The translations under genes were made by a program, and so were the position numbers. From Nitratireductor sp. (lineage in GTDB: Bacteria > Pseudomonadota > Alphaproteobacteria > Rhizobiales > Rhizobiaceae): a DNA stretch of 64,000 bases. Every line of letters starts with the position of its first letter. Positions within the stretch are counted from its first letter, which is position 1. Where the stretch lies: the NCBI GenBank assembly GCA_020637805.1, contig JACKJU010000015.1, positions 10,953 to 74,952 on the forward strand, given 5' to 3'. Positions 17,715 to 26,064 of the stretch are shown piece after piece. Below the pieces are notes generated by a model, which did not search any database, was not told where the DNA came from, and saw only the letters and a list, made by a program, of their open reading frames with translations.

Positions 17715-17730
17715 GTTCCGCCAGCAGTTT

Positions 17731-18318
17731 CTATTCGCAGCCGAAATGCACGCCGGAGATCTCGACCTCCTTCGAGCATACCGTTCCGCCCCAGACATAG
17801 CCTTCCTGGCCCTCCCAGAAGCGCACCTTCACCCATTGCCAGCCATCATGAAAGCTGCCGGTCTCACCGGTGAACTCGATTAGCTCACCTTTCGGGAGAC
17901 GGGTGATTTCCTTGCCGGATATGTCCGGCTTGTCCCGGATAATGGATCCGAAGACGGACTGGCCGGTAGCCATGGCAGCCGTCGATACGCAGGGAAAGCT
18001 GGTGTCCTCGCCTTCGATGGACAGCACGCCCTCCTTGCCCTTGGAGTGGAAGGTGATCTTGCCGTTTGAGTATTTCTCGCCCGAAGCCGAGGGTACGCGC
18101 GGCAGCTTCTCGTTCTCTTCTGGATAGCCGATCAGGCCAACGAATTCTCCGCCGTAATAGATCCCGCTGCCAAGCAGATAACCGTCGCGCGCCAGCGCCG
18201 GATGATCCGTCACGTCGCAGGTGAAATTCGGGAACGGCGAGGCCGATGCAGCGTGACAGAACAACAGGACCGGAAGACAGGAAAGCCATGCCCGGCAAGC
18301 TGGGAACCGCGCCTTCAT
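17731..18318 (-). CDS. Secreted SH3-domain protein, unknown function
   Basis: A 195-residue protein starting MKARFPACRAWLSCLPVLLF, with a signal peptide ending near ASASPF. The C-terminal region is a bacterial SH3 fold (IRDKPDISGKEITRLPKGELIEF, then WQWVKVRFWEGQEGYVWG). Four cysteines (TCDV, PCVS, VCSKE and the C-terminal GCE) could form disulfides in the periplasm. The ATG at 18318 has a GGAG site. It lies opposite to and between dapF and mtaB, apparently as an insertion in a conserved block. Confidence 0.75.
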   Translation of the reverse strand: MKARFPACRAWLSCLPVLLFCHAASASPFPNFTCDVTDHPALARDGYLLGSGIYYGGEFVGLIGYPEENEKLPRVPSASGEKYSNGKITFHSKGKEGVLSIEGEDTSFPCVSTAAMATGQSVFGSIIRDKPDISGKEITRLPKGELIEFTGETGSFHDGWQWVKVRFWEGQEGYVWGGTVCSKEVEISGVHFGCE

Positions 18319-18490
18319 GTATAATCTCCTTGCTTTGCCGCCATGGTACCACCTTTTCACACGGCGCGGATCGCAGCAACCTCCCGTCCGCCATGCGACC
18401 GGACTAAGCGCGTGCGGGGCTTACCTCTGGCAATTTGGTGCCGGATGCGCCATATCAGCCGCGAATTGGAACACTGACAGCATTCGGCAC

Positions 18491-19795
18491 ATGACCATCA
18501 AGACGCTGACATTCGGCTGCCGCCTCAATGCATACGAAAGCGAGGTGATGAGCCGGGAGGCCGAAAAGGCCGGTCTTGGCACGCTCGAAAACGGGGCAGT
18601 GCTGGTCAACACCTGCGCGGTGACCGCAGAGGCCGTGCGCCAGGCAAAGCAGGCGATCCGCCGCGCACGGCGCGAGAACCCGGATGCACGCATCATCGTT
18701 TCAGGCTGCGCCGCACAGACCGAACCGCAGACCTTTGCCGAGATGGAAGAGGTCGATCTTGTCATCGGCAACGAGGACAAGCTGAACGAAACCGCCTACC
18801 GCGCCCTGCCGGAATTCGGCATCAACCAGTTCGAGAAAGTTCGCGTCAACGATATCTTCGAGGTTCGCGAGACAGCCTCCCACATGGTGCAGTCGGTGGA
18901 CGGTCACAGCAGGGCCTTCGTTCAGGTGCAAAATGGTTGCGACCATCGCTGCACGTTTTGCATCATTCCGTTCGGCCGCGGAAATTCACGTTCGGTCCCA
19001 GCCGGAGAGGTCGTCGATCAAATCCGCCAGCTCGTCGAGAACGGATATCGCGAGGCAGTTCTGACCGGCGTCGATACCACCTCCTGGGGCACCGATCTTC
19101 CCGGTTCGCCGAAACTCGGCACACTGGTCAGGTCGGTTCTGAAAAACGTTCCCGAGCTGGAGCGTCTTCGTATTTCCTCGATCGATTCAATCGAGGTCGA
19201 TGACACGCTGCTCGACGTGATTGCCAATGAAGAGCGATTTCTGCCGCACCTGCACCTGTCACTCCAGCATGGCGACGACATGATTCTCAAACGCATGAAA
19301 CGGCGCCATTCGCGCTCCGATTCGATAGCGTTCTGCGAGAGAGTACGCAAACTGCGCCCGGACATGGTGTTCGGTGCAGACCTGATGGCCGGGTTTCCGA
19401 CCGAAACCGGTGAAATGTTCGAGAACCTGCTTTCGGTTGTCGATGATTGCGGCCTCACTTGGCTCCACGTCTTTCCGTTCTCGCCCCGAGAAGGGACTCC
19501 CGCTGCCAGGATGCCGCAGGTCGACCGCGCGCTGGTCAAGGAACGCGCAGGCCGCTTGCGCGACAAGGGAACGGAAGTGGCAAACCGCTTTCTGGATACG
19601 TTAGTCGGGACAACCGAAACCGTTCTGATGGAACGCGGCGGTACAGGCCACACTGCCCAGTTCGCGCCACTGCGCATCGGCACCGAAGCGGCCCCGCAAG
19701 CCGGCTCACTGCTTCGGGTGAGCTTTACCGGGCACAGGGATGGTCTCTTGACCGCAGTGCCGCAATTGCCGGATGCGCTTGCGGGCACGGCGTGA
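18491..19795 (+). CDS. mtaB: tRNA (N6-L-threonylcarbamoyladenosine(37)-C2)-methylthiotransferase MtaB
   Basis: A 434-residue radical-SAM methylthiotransferase that makes ms2t6A. The UPF0004 domain starts MTIKTLTFGCRLNAYES and has its three auxiliary cluster cysteines in FGC, NTCAV and SGCAAQ. The radical SAM triad is CDHRCTFC at about residues 150-157, and a shortened TRAM region follows. The GCRLN and NTCAV forms identify MtaB rather than MiaB. The start is the ATG at 18491; the frame upstream to 18317 overlaps the divergent gene and is not conserved. Confidence 0.92.
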   Translation: MTIKTLTFGCRLNAYESEVMSREAEKAGLGTLENGAVLVNTCAVTAEAVRQAKQAIRRARRENPDARIIVSGCAAQTEPQTFAEMEEVDLVIGNEDKLNETAYRALPEFGINQFEKVRVNDIFEVRETASHMVQSVDGHSRAFVQVQNGCDHRCTFCIIPFGRGNSRSVPAGEVVDQIRQLVENGYREAVLTGVDTTSWGTDLPGSPKLGTLVRSVLKNVPELERLRISSIDSIEVDDTLLDVIANEERFLPHLHLSLQHGDDMILKRMKRRHSRSDSIAFCERVRKLRPDMVFGADLMAGFPTETGEMFENLLSVVDDCGLTWLHVFPFSPREGTPAARMPQVDRALVKERAGRLRDKGTEVANRFLDTLVGTTETVLMERGGTGHTAQFAPLRIGTEAAPQAGSLLRVSFTGHRDGLLTAVPQLPDALAGTA

Positions 19796-19840
19796 ACACG
19801 TCACAAGTGGCAATCAAACGACCGGACAGGACAAACCTTC

Positions 19841-21568
19841 ATGGCTGACAAGAAACCGGGCCTCCTCAAACGCATGTTCTCCTTCGGCTTCGGCAAGAAG
19901 AAGGATGAGGCTGAAACGGTATCCAAAGAGGAAGATGCGGTAGAAGCCGGGGTTCCCGCTGCCGCAAGCACGGCCGAAGAATCTCCTGTTCCCGCTGCGG
20001 AGCCGGTAGCGGTCGAAACGCCGCCCGCCGAACAACCGCAACCGCAGGAAACCGAGGAAGAAGCGGAACAAGCCGCAAGGGCGGCTGCCGACGAGGCAGA
20101 AAAGGCACGGCAGGAAGAAGACAGAAAAGCCGCCGAAGAGAAAAGCAAGGCGGAAGCCGAACTCAAGGAAGCCGAACGCAAGGCCGCCGAGAAAGAGAAG
20201 CGCGACGCCGAGGAAAAGGCGCGCAAGGAAGCGGAGCGGCTGGCCAGGGCCGAGGCCGAAAGACACGAGGCTGCGGAAAGAGAGCGCCTGAAGCAGGAAG
20301 AAGCTGCAAGGGCGGCCGCCGCCGCAAAGGCGAAGGCCGAAACTGCGGCAAAGGCCGAGGCCGCAGCGGAGGCCGAACGCCAGGAAATCAAACGCAAGGA
20401 AGCCGCTGCCGCTGCCAGTGTCGCAGACGAGTCGCCGGTTCCGGAAGCAGAGCCGATTTCCGTTGAGACACCGCCTGCCAATCAACCTCAGCCGGAAGAG
20501 CCGGACGACGTTGACGATGAGAGCAGTCCGGCAGGTGACGCGCTGGAAGACCTCGAAATCGAGGAAGGCCGCCTTTCGGTTACCGAGCGCAAACGCAGGA
20601 AAGAGCCCGAACCGGAACTTGTCCAGGATGAGGAAGAGCGGCGGTCGGGCTGGCTTTCGCGGCTTTCGCGCGGCCTGTCACGCTCGTCGAACACGCTCAG
20701 GGAAAATATCACCGGCGTGATATCCAAACGCAGGCTGGACGACGATACCCTTCAGGACCTCGAGGATGTTCTGATCCAGGCCGACCTTGGCATCGAAACC
20801 GCAATGCGGGTGACCGATGCCCTTTCCGACCAGAAGTTCGGCAAGGAAGTGACGGAAGAAGAGGTCCGCGACGTCATGGCCTCGGAAATCGAGAAAATCC
20901 TGGTTCCCGTGGCCCAGGATCTCGAACTCGACCTGAACCATCAGCCTCATGTCATTCTTGTCGTTGGCGTCAACGGTTCGGGAAAGACCACGACCATTGG
21001 CAAGCTCTCCCAGAAACTCTACGACGCCGGTTTCTCGACAACACTCGTGGCAGGCGACACTTTCCGGGCAGCGGCAATCGAGCAGTTGAAGATCTGGGGC
21101 GAGCGCACCCAGTCACCCGTCCTGTTCAGGCCGCACGGCGCCGATGCTGCGGGCCTGGTCTATGATGCCTGGGAAGAGGCCAAGAAGGATCGCCGCGACG
21201 TTCTGCTCATCGACACCGCCGGCCGCTTGCAGAACCGCAAGGAGCTGATGGCGGAACTCGAAAAGATCGTCCGGGTTCTCAAGAAGCAGGACCCGAGTGC
21301 CCCGCACACGGTCCTGCTCACGCTGGACGCCACCACCGGCCAGAACGCCATGAACCAGGTCGAGATCTTCAAGGACGTCGCGGGCGTAAACGGTCTCGTG
21401 ATGACAAAGCTCGACGGAACCGCACGCGGCGGCATTCTCGTTGCCATCTCGGCCAAGCACAAATTGCCGGTCTATTTCATTGGCGTGGGCGAGCAGGTTG
21501 CCGATCTGGAACCCTTCGAGGCGCGCGATTTCGCCCGCTCGATCGCAGGCCTTCCGAAAGAGGAATGA
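19841..21568 (+). CDS. ftsY: Signal recognition particle receptor FtsY
   Basis: A 575-residue SRP receptor. The C-terminal NG domain has VGVNGSGKTTTIGKL, DTAGR and TKLDGTARGG. The N-terminal A domain is unusually long (about 265 residues), Ala/Glu/Lys-rich and probably helical, with a basic membrane-binding start (KKPGLLKRMFSFGFGKKK). A 30-residue segment is duplicated within it (residues 41-70 and 190-219). The ATG is at 19841. The stop overlaps the yciB start. Confidence 0.96.
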   Translation: MADKKPGLLKRMFSFGFGKKKDEAETVSKEEDAVEAGVPAAASTAEESPVPAAEPVAVETPPAEQPQPQETEEEAEQAARAAADEAEKARQEEDRKAAEEKSKAEAELKEAERKAAEKEKRDAEEKARKEAERLARAEAERHEAAERERLKQEEAARAAAAAKAKAETAAKAEAAAEAERQEIKRKEAAAAASVADESPVPEAEPISVETPPANQPQPEEPDDVDDESSPAGDALEDLEIEEGRLSVTERKRRKEPEPELVQDEEERRSGWLSRLSRGLSRSSNTLRENITGVISKRRLDDDTLQDLEDVLIQADLGIETAMRVTDALSDQKFGKEVTEEEVRDVMASEIEKILVPVAQDLELDLNHQPHVILVVGVNGSGKTTTIGKLSQKLYDAGFSTTLVAGDTFRAAAIEQLKIWGERTQSPVLFRPHGADAAGLVYDAWEEAKKDRRDVLLIDTAGRLQNRKELMAELEKIVRVLKKQDPSAPHTVLLTLDATTGQNAMNQVEIFKDVAGVNGLVMTKLDGTARGGILVAISAKHKLPVYFIGVGEQVADLEPFEARDFARSIAGLPKEE

Positions 21569-22206
21569 TGATGACCGACGAAACGCAGAAGAAAAAGCAC
21601 CGCGAACTGTCGCAGCTTACCAAGCTGGCGCTCGAAATGGGGCCGCTGGTCGTCTTTTTCCTTGCCAACTCCTACGGCGATCAGCTGGCGGCCCGTTTCC
21701 CCGCACTCGCCGCCCTTGGCGGCAAGATATTCATCGGCACGGCCTTCTTCATGGTCGCCATGGCGGTTTCACTGACCCTGACCTGGGCATGGGAGCACCG
21801 CATCGCCATCATGCCGCTGATCACCGGCATCTTCGTTTTCGTCTTCGGCACGCTGACGCTCTACCTTCAGGACGAGACCTTCATCAAGATGAAGCCGACA
21901 CTGGTCAACCTGCTGTTTGGCTCGGCCCTGCTGATCGGCCTGTTCGTGTTCAAACGTCCCCTGATGAAGCTGTTGTTCGACGGCCCCTTCCGCCTTGACG
22001 ACGAGGGATGGCGCAAGCTCACATTCCGCTGGGGCCTGTTCTTCTTCTTTCTTGCAGCCGTCAATGAAGTCGTCTGGCGAAACTTCTCCGACGACTTCTG
22101 GGTCAACTTCAAGGTCTGGGCAACGATGCCGATGACCATTGTCTTCATGATGTTCCAGTACCCGCTTCTCGCGAAACATGGCCTGGAGGACGAGGATCAG
22201 GACTGA
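21565..22206 (+). CDS. yciB: Inner membrane-spanning protein YciB (septation protein A / IspZ family)
   Basis: A 213-residue protein with five to six hydrophobic spans. Family motifs include LALEMGPLVVFFLAN, FIKMKPTLVNLLFG and the C-terminal NEVVWRNFSDDFWVNFKVW. It is linked to septum and envelope formation. Three consecutive ATG codons (21565, 21568, 21571) are possible starts; the first overlaps the ftsY stop (ATGA), which indicates coupling. Confidence 0.93.
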   Translation: MMMTDETQKKKHRELSQLTKLALEMGPLVVFFLANSYGDQLAARFPALAALGGKIFIGTAFFMVAMAVSLTLTWAWEHRIAIMPLITGIFVFVFGTLTLYLQDETFIKMKPTLVNLLFGSALLIGLFVFKRPLMKLLFDGPFRLDDEGWRKLTFRWGLFFFFLAAVNEVVWRNFSDDFWVNFKVWATMPMTIVFMMFQYPLLAKHGLEDEDQD

Positions 22207-22273
22207 TTGATCGCAAGATCATCTTCGTGGCCGTGACCGGCCCGAAGTCATGCCTTCCACATTGGCAACTGCA

Positions 22274-22876
22274 TCACGAAGCGGGTTGCGCAAGCGCCTT
22301 TTCGATGGCCGGCATGATCTTGTTCTGCAGGATTTCCGGGTCGATCGGCCCAACATGCTTGAGTGCGATCATCCCGCCCTTGCCGATAAGGTAGGTCTCG
22401 GGAACGCCGTATACGCCCCATTCAATCGCCATCTTGCCATTCGGATCGACACCGACTGCAGAAAAGGGGTTCCCCAGACTGCCCAGGAAACGCAACGCAT
22501 TGTCGCTCGCATCCTTGTAGTTCATGCCGATGAGCTGGAAGCGCTTGTCCTTTGCCAGCTCGAAAAGGATCGGATGCTCCTGCCGGCAGGGAACGCACCA
22601 CGATGCCCAGACATTGAGAAGTGTCACCTGGCCCTTGAACATCCCGGCCGAAAGACCCGGCACCTGTTTGCCGTCCTGGGTCAAGCCTTCCAGCGGCGCA
22701 AGCTCGGTCACCGGAGCAGGCTTGCCGATCAGAACGGATGGCAGGTCACGCGACGCTCCACCCTTTTCCAACTGCGAGTAGAAAACGCCTGCCAGCGCCA
22801 GAAACACGGCAAGCGGGATGATAGCGAGCAGCCAGCGGCCTGCGCCGGCCTTGGGGTTTTCTTCGCCAGTTGCCAT
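22274..22876 (-). CDS. ccmG: Cytochrome c biogenesis thioredoxin CcmG/DsbE
   Basis: A 200-residue membrane-anchored thioredoxin. It has an N-terminal helix at about residues 16-35, then the thioredoxin fold with active site WASWCVPCRQEHP and the cis-proline region YGVPETYLI. GVDPNGKMAIEWGVYGVPE matches the DsbE group, which reduces apocytochrome c CXXCH cysteines in the periplasm. The ATG at 22876 is four bases after the ccmD stop. It is the last gene of the ccmABCDG operon. Confidence 0.94.
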   Translation of the reverse strand: MATGEENPKAGAGRWLLAIIPLAVFLALAGVFYSQLEKGGASRDLPSVLIGKPAPVTELAPLEGLTQDGKQVPGLSAGMFKGQVTLLNVWASWCVPCRQEHPILFELAKDKRFQLIGMNYKDASDNALRFLGSLGNPFSAVGVDPNGKMAIEWGVYGVPETYLIGKGGMIALKHVGPIDPEILQNKIMPAIEKALAQPAS

Positions 22877-22880
22877 GAAG

Positions 22881-23045
22881 TTATCTTTCCCTGGAGGAGG
22901 CACGGCGGATGCCCCGGGCTTCGAGTTCCCGGATTTCCGCCTTCCTGCGGCGGTACTGCACCATGATCCAGACCGTCAGGCCGCCGACGACAAGCGCGCT
23001 TACCAGATAGGACGGTATGATGAAGGCGGCATATTTACCGAACAT
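22881..23045 (-). CDS. ccmD: Heme exporter protein CcmD
   Basis: A 54-residue single-span protein. MFGKYAAFIIPSYLVSALVV has the aromatic start and one transmembrane helix (residues 6-28). A basic cytoplasmic tail follows (QYRRRKAEIRELEARG), the normal CcmD pattern. Its ATG shares a base with the ccmC stop (TGATG), and ccmG follows four bases on. It helps release holo-CcmE from the CcmABC complex. Confidence 0.93.
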   Translation of the reverse strand: MFGKYAAFIIPSYLVSALVVGGLTVWIMVQYRRRKAEIRELEARGIRRASSRER

Positions 23046-23818
23046 CAGCGCACACCTTCCGCGGCCTTGAGTTTCATGACGCGAATGCGCCGCTTGAGGA
23101 TTTCAGACCGCATGTTCATCAGGTGCAGCGTGAAGAATATCAGCGTGTAGGCCAGCGCCATGACCAGCAGCGGATAGAGAAAGGCTGCGTCCATCGCGGG
23201 TCTTCCGAAGCGCGAAACGCTTGCCGGCTGATGAAGCGTGTTCCACCAGTCGACCGAGAACTTGATGATCGGAATGTTGACGAAACCGACCAGCGTGATC
23301 ACGGCGAGCGACTTGGCAGCCTGCGCAGGTTCCTCGATGGCACGCGCCAGCGCCATGATGCCCAGATAGATGATGAACAGCACGAGCACGGATGTGAGCC
23401 GCGCATCCCACACCCAGTAGGTGCCCCACATCGGCTTGCCCCACAAGGAGCCCGTAACCAGCGAGATGAAGGTGAATGCTGCCCCGATGGGCGCGGCGGC
23501 GCGAAGCGATACATCCGAAAGCGGGTGCCGCCAGACCAGCGTACCCAGTGCGGAGATGCTCATGACCGAATAGCACATCATGGCAAGCCAGGCCGCCGGT
23601 ACGTGAATGAACATGATCAGCACGGTGGCACCCTGCTGGTAGTCTTCGGGAGCCGTGAAGCACATGTAAAGACCGGCCACGAGCAAGGCCACGGACAGCG
23701 CGGCAAGCCAGGGAATGACCCGGTCGGCAATCCCCATGAACCGCGTCGGGTTTGCTAGGCTGGCGAGCCATGCCCAGAAACCGGCAGGTTGTGAAATTTC
23801 AGCGCTTTGACGCGTCAT
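23045..23818 (-). CDS. ccmC: Heme exporter / heme handling protein CcmC
   Basis: A 257-residue, six-helix membrane protein with the tryptophan-rich WWD motif LWGKPMWGTYWVWDARLTS and the flanking periplasmic histidines (FIHVPAAW and NTLHQP), which hold heme for transfer to CcmE. The start MTRQSAEISQ at 23818 has a GAGAGGA site and is preferred to an earlier in-frame start. It lies between ccmB and ccmD. Confidence 0.95.
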   Translation of the reverse strand: MTRQSAEISQPAGFWAWLASLANPTRFMGIADRVIPWLAALSVALLVAGLYMCFTAPEDYQQGATVLIMFIHVPAAWLAMMCYSVMSISALGTLVWRHPLSDVSLRAAAPIGAAFTFISLVTGSLWGKPMWGTYWVWDARLTSVLVLFIIYLGIMALARAIEEPAQAAKSLAVITLVGFVNIPIIKFSVDWWNTLHQPASVSRFGRPAMDAAFLYPLLVMALAYTLIFFTLHLMNMRSEILKRRIRVMKLKAAEGVR

Positions 23819-23863
23819 CGATTTTCCTCTCGGCGGCCTGTCTAATGGCCCTGCCCGCCACAA

Positions 23864-24523
23864 TCAATCCGCAGAATGCCGCAGCATTGCGGCAGCGGCA
23901 AGGGGACCAAGCACGCCGCTGAACAGGGTCAACGCACACAGGATCAGGAACGGCGCAGTGAAGGGATCGGGGTCGTAGATCGCACCATTGGTGGCCGTTA
24001 TCCCGAAAACCAGCACGGGAATGACCAGCGGCAGCACCAGTATCGCGATCAGCAGCCCGCCGCGCGGAAGCGTTACGGTCACCGCCGCGCCCACTGCGCC
24101 GATCAGCGTGATTGCCGGGGTTCCCACGAGCAGTGTCAGCATCACTGCACCGGTCCCGACCGGCTCGACGTTGAGCATGATGCCAAACAGCGGTGTTGCC
24201 AGGATCAACGGCAGGCCGGTGGCCAGCCAGTGGGCCAGGCATTTGATCGCAATCGTCAGCGGCAGCAAATGGGGCTGCATCACGATGAGGTCGAGCGAAC
24301 CGTCTTCCCGGTCCTGGGCAAACAGCCGGTCAAGACCCAGGAGGGATGCAAGCAGTGCACCAATCCACAGGATGGCCGGACCGATCCGGGCCAGAAGGTT
24401 CATGTCCGGCCCGACGGCAAAGGGAAACACAACGACGACTGCCAGAAAGAACAGGACGCCGGTCAGCGCCCCGCCACCTGCCCTGAAGGCAATGGCCAGT
24501 TCCCGTTTCAGAAGCGCTGTCAT
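23864..24523 (-). CDS. ccmB: Heme exporter protein CcmB
   Basis: A 219-residue permease with six hydrophobic spans, starting MTALLKRELAIAFRAGGG. Conserved family segments are VVVFPFAVGPD, LLGLDRLFAQDREDGSLDLI and LPLVIPVLVFG. With CcmA it forms the ABC part of the system I cytochrome c maturation machinery. It overlaps ccmA by four bases (ATGA, 24520-24523). Confidence 0.95.
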   Translation of the reverse strand: MTALLKRELAIAFRAGGGALTGVLFFLAVVVVFPFAVGPDMNLLARIGPAILWIGALLASLLGLDRLFAQDREDGSLDLIVMQPHLLPLTIAIKCLAHWLATGLPLILATPLFGIMLNVEPVGTGAVMLTLLVGTPAITLIGAVGAAVTVTLPRGGLLIAILVLPLVIPVLVFGITATNGAIYDPDPFTAPFLILCALTLFSGVLGPLAAAAMLRHSAD

Positions 24524-25233
24524 GCATCCGCCTCCGGCGTAAGCAATTCGCCTTCCGCTGCGGCCTCTGCCAGATCATCGTCATAGCCGCCAGACAAGGT
24601 TTCGAGCCGCAGGCTCTGGGCACCATCGATCCCGAGCGGCAGGTGCGTGGCCGCAACCAGGATACCGCCCATCGAGCAGAATTCCTGGCATATGCCGCGA
24701 AACATGTCCGACGACGCGGCATCCAGCGCCGCCGTCGGTTCATCGACGACCCACACCGGCTTTTCACTCACCAGAAGCTTCGCAATCGAGGCGCGCCGCT
24801 TCATGCCCGCAGACAGATAGGAGAATGGCAGGTCGATCGCATGCAGCAGATTGACCTGCTCGAGCGCATCCTCGACATCCATCCAGGGATTGCCGCAGAA
24901 AGCCTGCCAGAAGTCGAGGTTCTCGCGCACCGTCAGCGCGCCCTTCATCCCGTTTTGATGGCCCAGATAGTATATGAGTTCACGTACTTCGCAGTCTTCT
25001 GCACCCGGTCCGGCAACGATGACGCGCCCGGCGGCCAGCGGAAGAAGCCCGGCAACAGCCCTGAGAAGGGTCGATTTTCCGGAACCGTTTTCCCCGGTGA
25101 TGACCAGCGCATCGCCTGCATTGAGACGGAAGGAGACATCGCACACGATCATCCTCTCGCCGCGCCTGACGGAGAGTTTTTCGCCGATCAGGCTCAGGCG
25201 GTCTGCAGGCTGGTCTGTCCGGGTTTCATCCAT
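24520..25233 (-). CDS. ccmA: Heme ABC exporter ATP-binding protein CcmA
   Basis: A 237-residue ABC ATPase with Walker A GENGSGKST, the CcmA-specific signature LSAGMKRR in place of LSGGQ, and Walker B PVWVVDEPTAALD. It energises release of heme-loaded CcmE. The ATG at 25233 (MDETRTDQ) is chosen; the frame is open to 25530 but the upstream part is the antisense of the next gene. It is the first gene of ccmABCDG. ccmE, ccmF and ccmH are not in the window. Confidence 0.94.
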   Translation of the reverse strand: MDETRTDQPADRLSLIGEKLSVRRGERMIVCDVSFRLNAGDALVITGENGSGKSTLLRAVAGLLPLAAGRVIVAGPGAEDCEVRELIYYLGHQNGMKGALTVRENLDFWQAFCGNPWMDVEDALEQVNLLHAIDLPFSYLSAGMKRRASIAKLLVSEKPVWVVDEPTAALDAASSDMFRGICQEFCSMGGILVAATHLPLGIDGAQSLRLETLSGGYDDDLAEAAAEGELLTPEADA

Positions 25234-25271
25234 GCCACAGCTTTTAAAGCCCGCTGCATGGGAAACAAGAG

Positions 25272-25300
25272 AAAAAAGAAGCCCGCCTCGGGGGCGGGCC
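25272..25300 (-). terminator. Rho-independent terminator after the DUF442 gene
   Basis: On the minus strand, GCCCGCCCCCGAGGCGGGC is followed by TTCTTTTTTC. It separates the DUF442 gene from the ccm operon. Confidence 0.85.
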
Positions 25301-25343
25301 AGGTCATGAAGCGAAGGCCGTTGCGGCAGCAGGCGCCGCCTTT

Positions 25344-25814
25344 TCAGGCGGCAATTGTCTCGGCCGGCAGGTCGTCGATGGCACCCACCTGGGCACGTTC
25401 CTCGATCACGTCGGCGACGGTCGAGATATCGTAACCGGCCAACCGGGCGGTTTCGATGACAGTTTGCGCGCCCAGTCGCGGGGCATTGGCCTGCGCCCAA
25501 AGGATCGTGCAGCGTGTTCCCGAACGGCAATAGAACAGGACCGGTCCCGGCAGTTCCGATGCCAGCCGGTCGAACATGTCCACGGCATCATCCTCGGTCA
25601 CATCGAATCCCACAACGGGCTGATAGCGGAATTCGAGACCGTACATGCGCGCCAGTTCCTGGGCGCGGCCGCTTGAAAGCTGGACATCATCTTCGCCATC
25701 GGGACGGTTGCAGACGATTGCCTTGAAGCCTGTATTCGCTATTTCGGCAAAGTCGGCTTCGACGAGTTGCGGGGCAACGTGAACGCTTTCGCTTAGTTTT
25801 CTTGTCTGCGCCAT
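25344..25814 (-). CDS. TIGR01244/DUF442 family phosphatase-like or sulfur-transferase-like protein
   Basis: A 156-residue protein with the dual-specificity-phosphatase fold typical of DUF442. The N-terminal LSESVHVAPQL and AIVCNRPDGE lead to a CX5R-type loop, FYCRSGTRCTILWA (Cys then Arg at +5). Members occur alone or fused to beta-lactamase-fold sulfur dioxygenases (Blh) and are tied to sulfide handling. The ATG at 25814 is used. It is monocistronic with its own terminator, and no sulfide genes are adjacent. Confidence 0.83.
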   Translation of the reverse strand: MAQTRKLSESVHVAPQLVEADFAEIANTGFKAIVCNRPDGEDDVQLSSGRAQELARMYGLEFRYQPVVGFDVTEDDAVDMFDRLASELPGPVLFYCRSGTRCTILWAQANAPRLGAQTVIETARLAGYDISTVADVIEERAQVGAIDDLPAETIAA

Positions 25815-26064
25815 GACGCTTCCTTTCCGGTACCGCGATTGAGCCAAATATATGCCGGAAGGCGAATTCGATGGACGATTGGCAAACCAATTTGGCGTGC
25901 TTCCGGAAAATAATTCTCCCCTATCGGGCAACAGCCGGGTAATCCATTCCGCAACCGGTCAGGCCAGCCATGCATGCGAAGGCTTGTTTGCGGCCCGCCC
26001 CGCCACTAGATTTGGATTCAACAGGCAAATCCCCCGCCGCATCGAACCATCCGAAAGCAAATCC

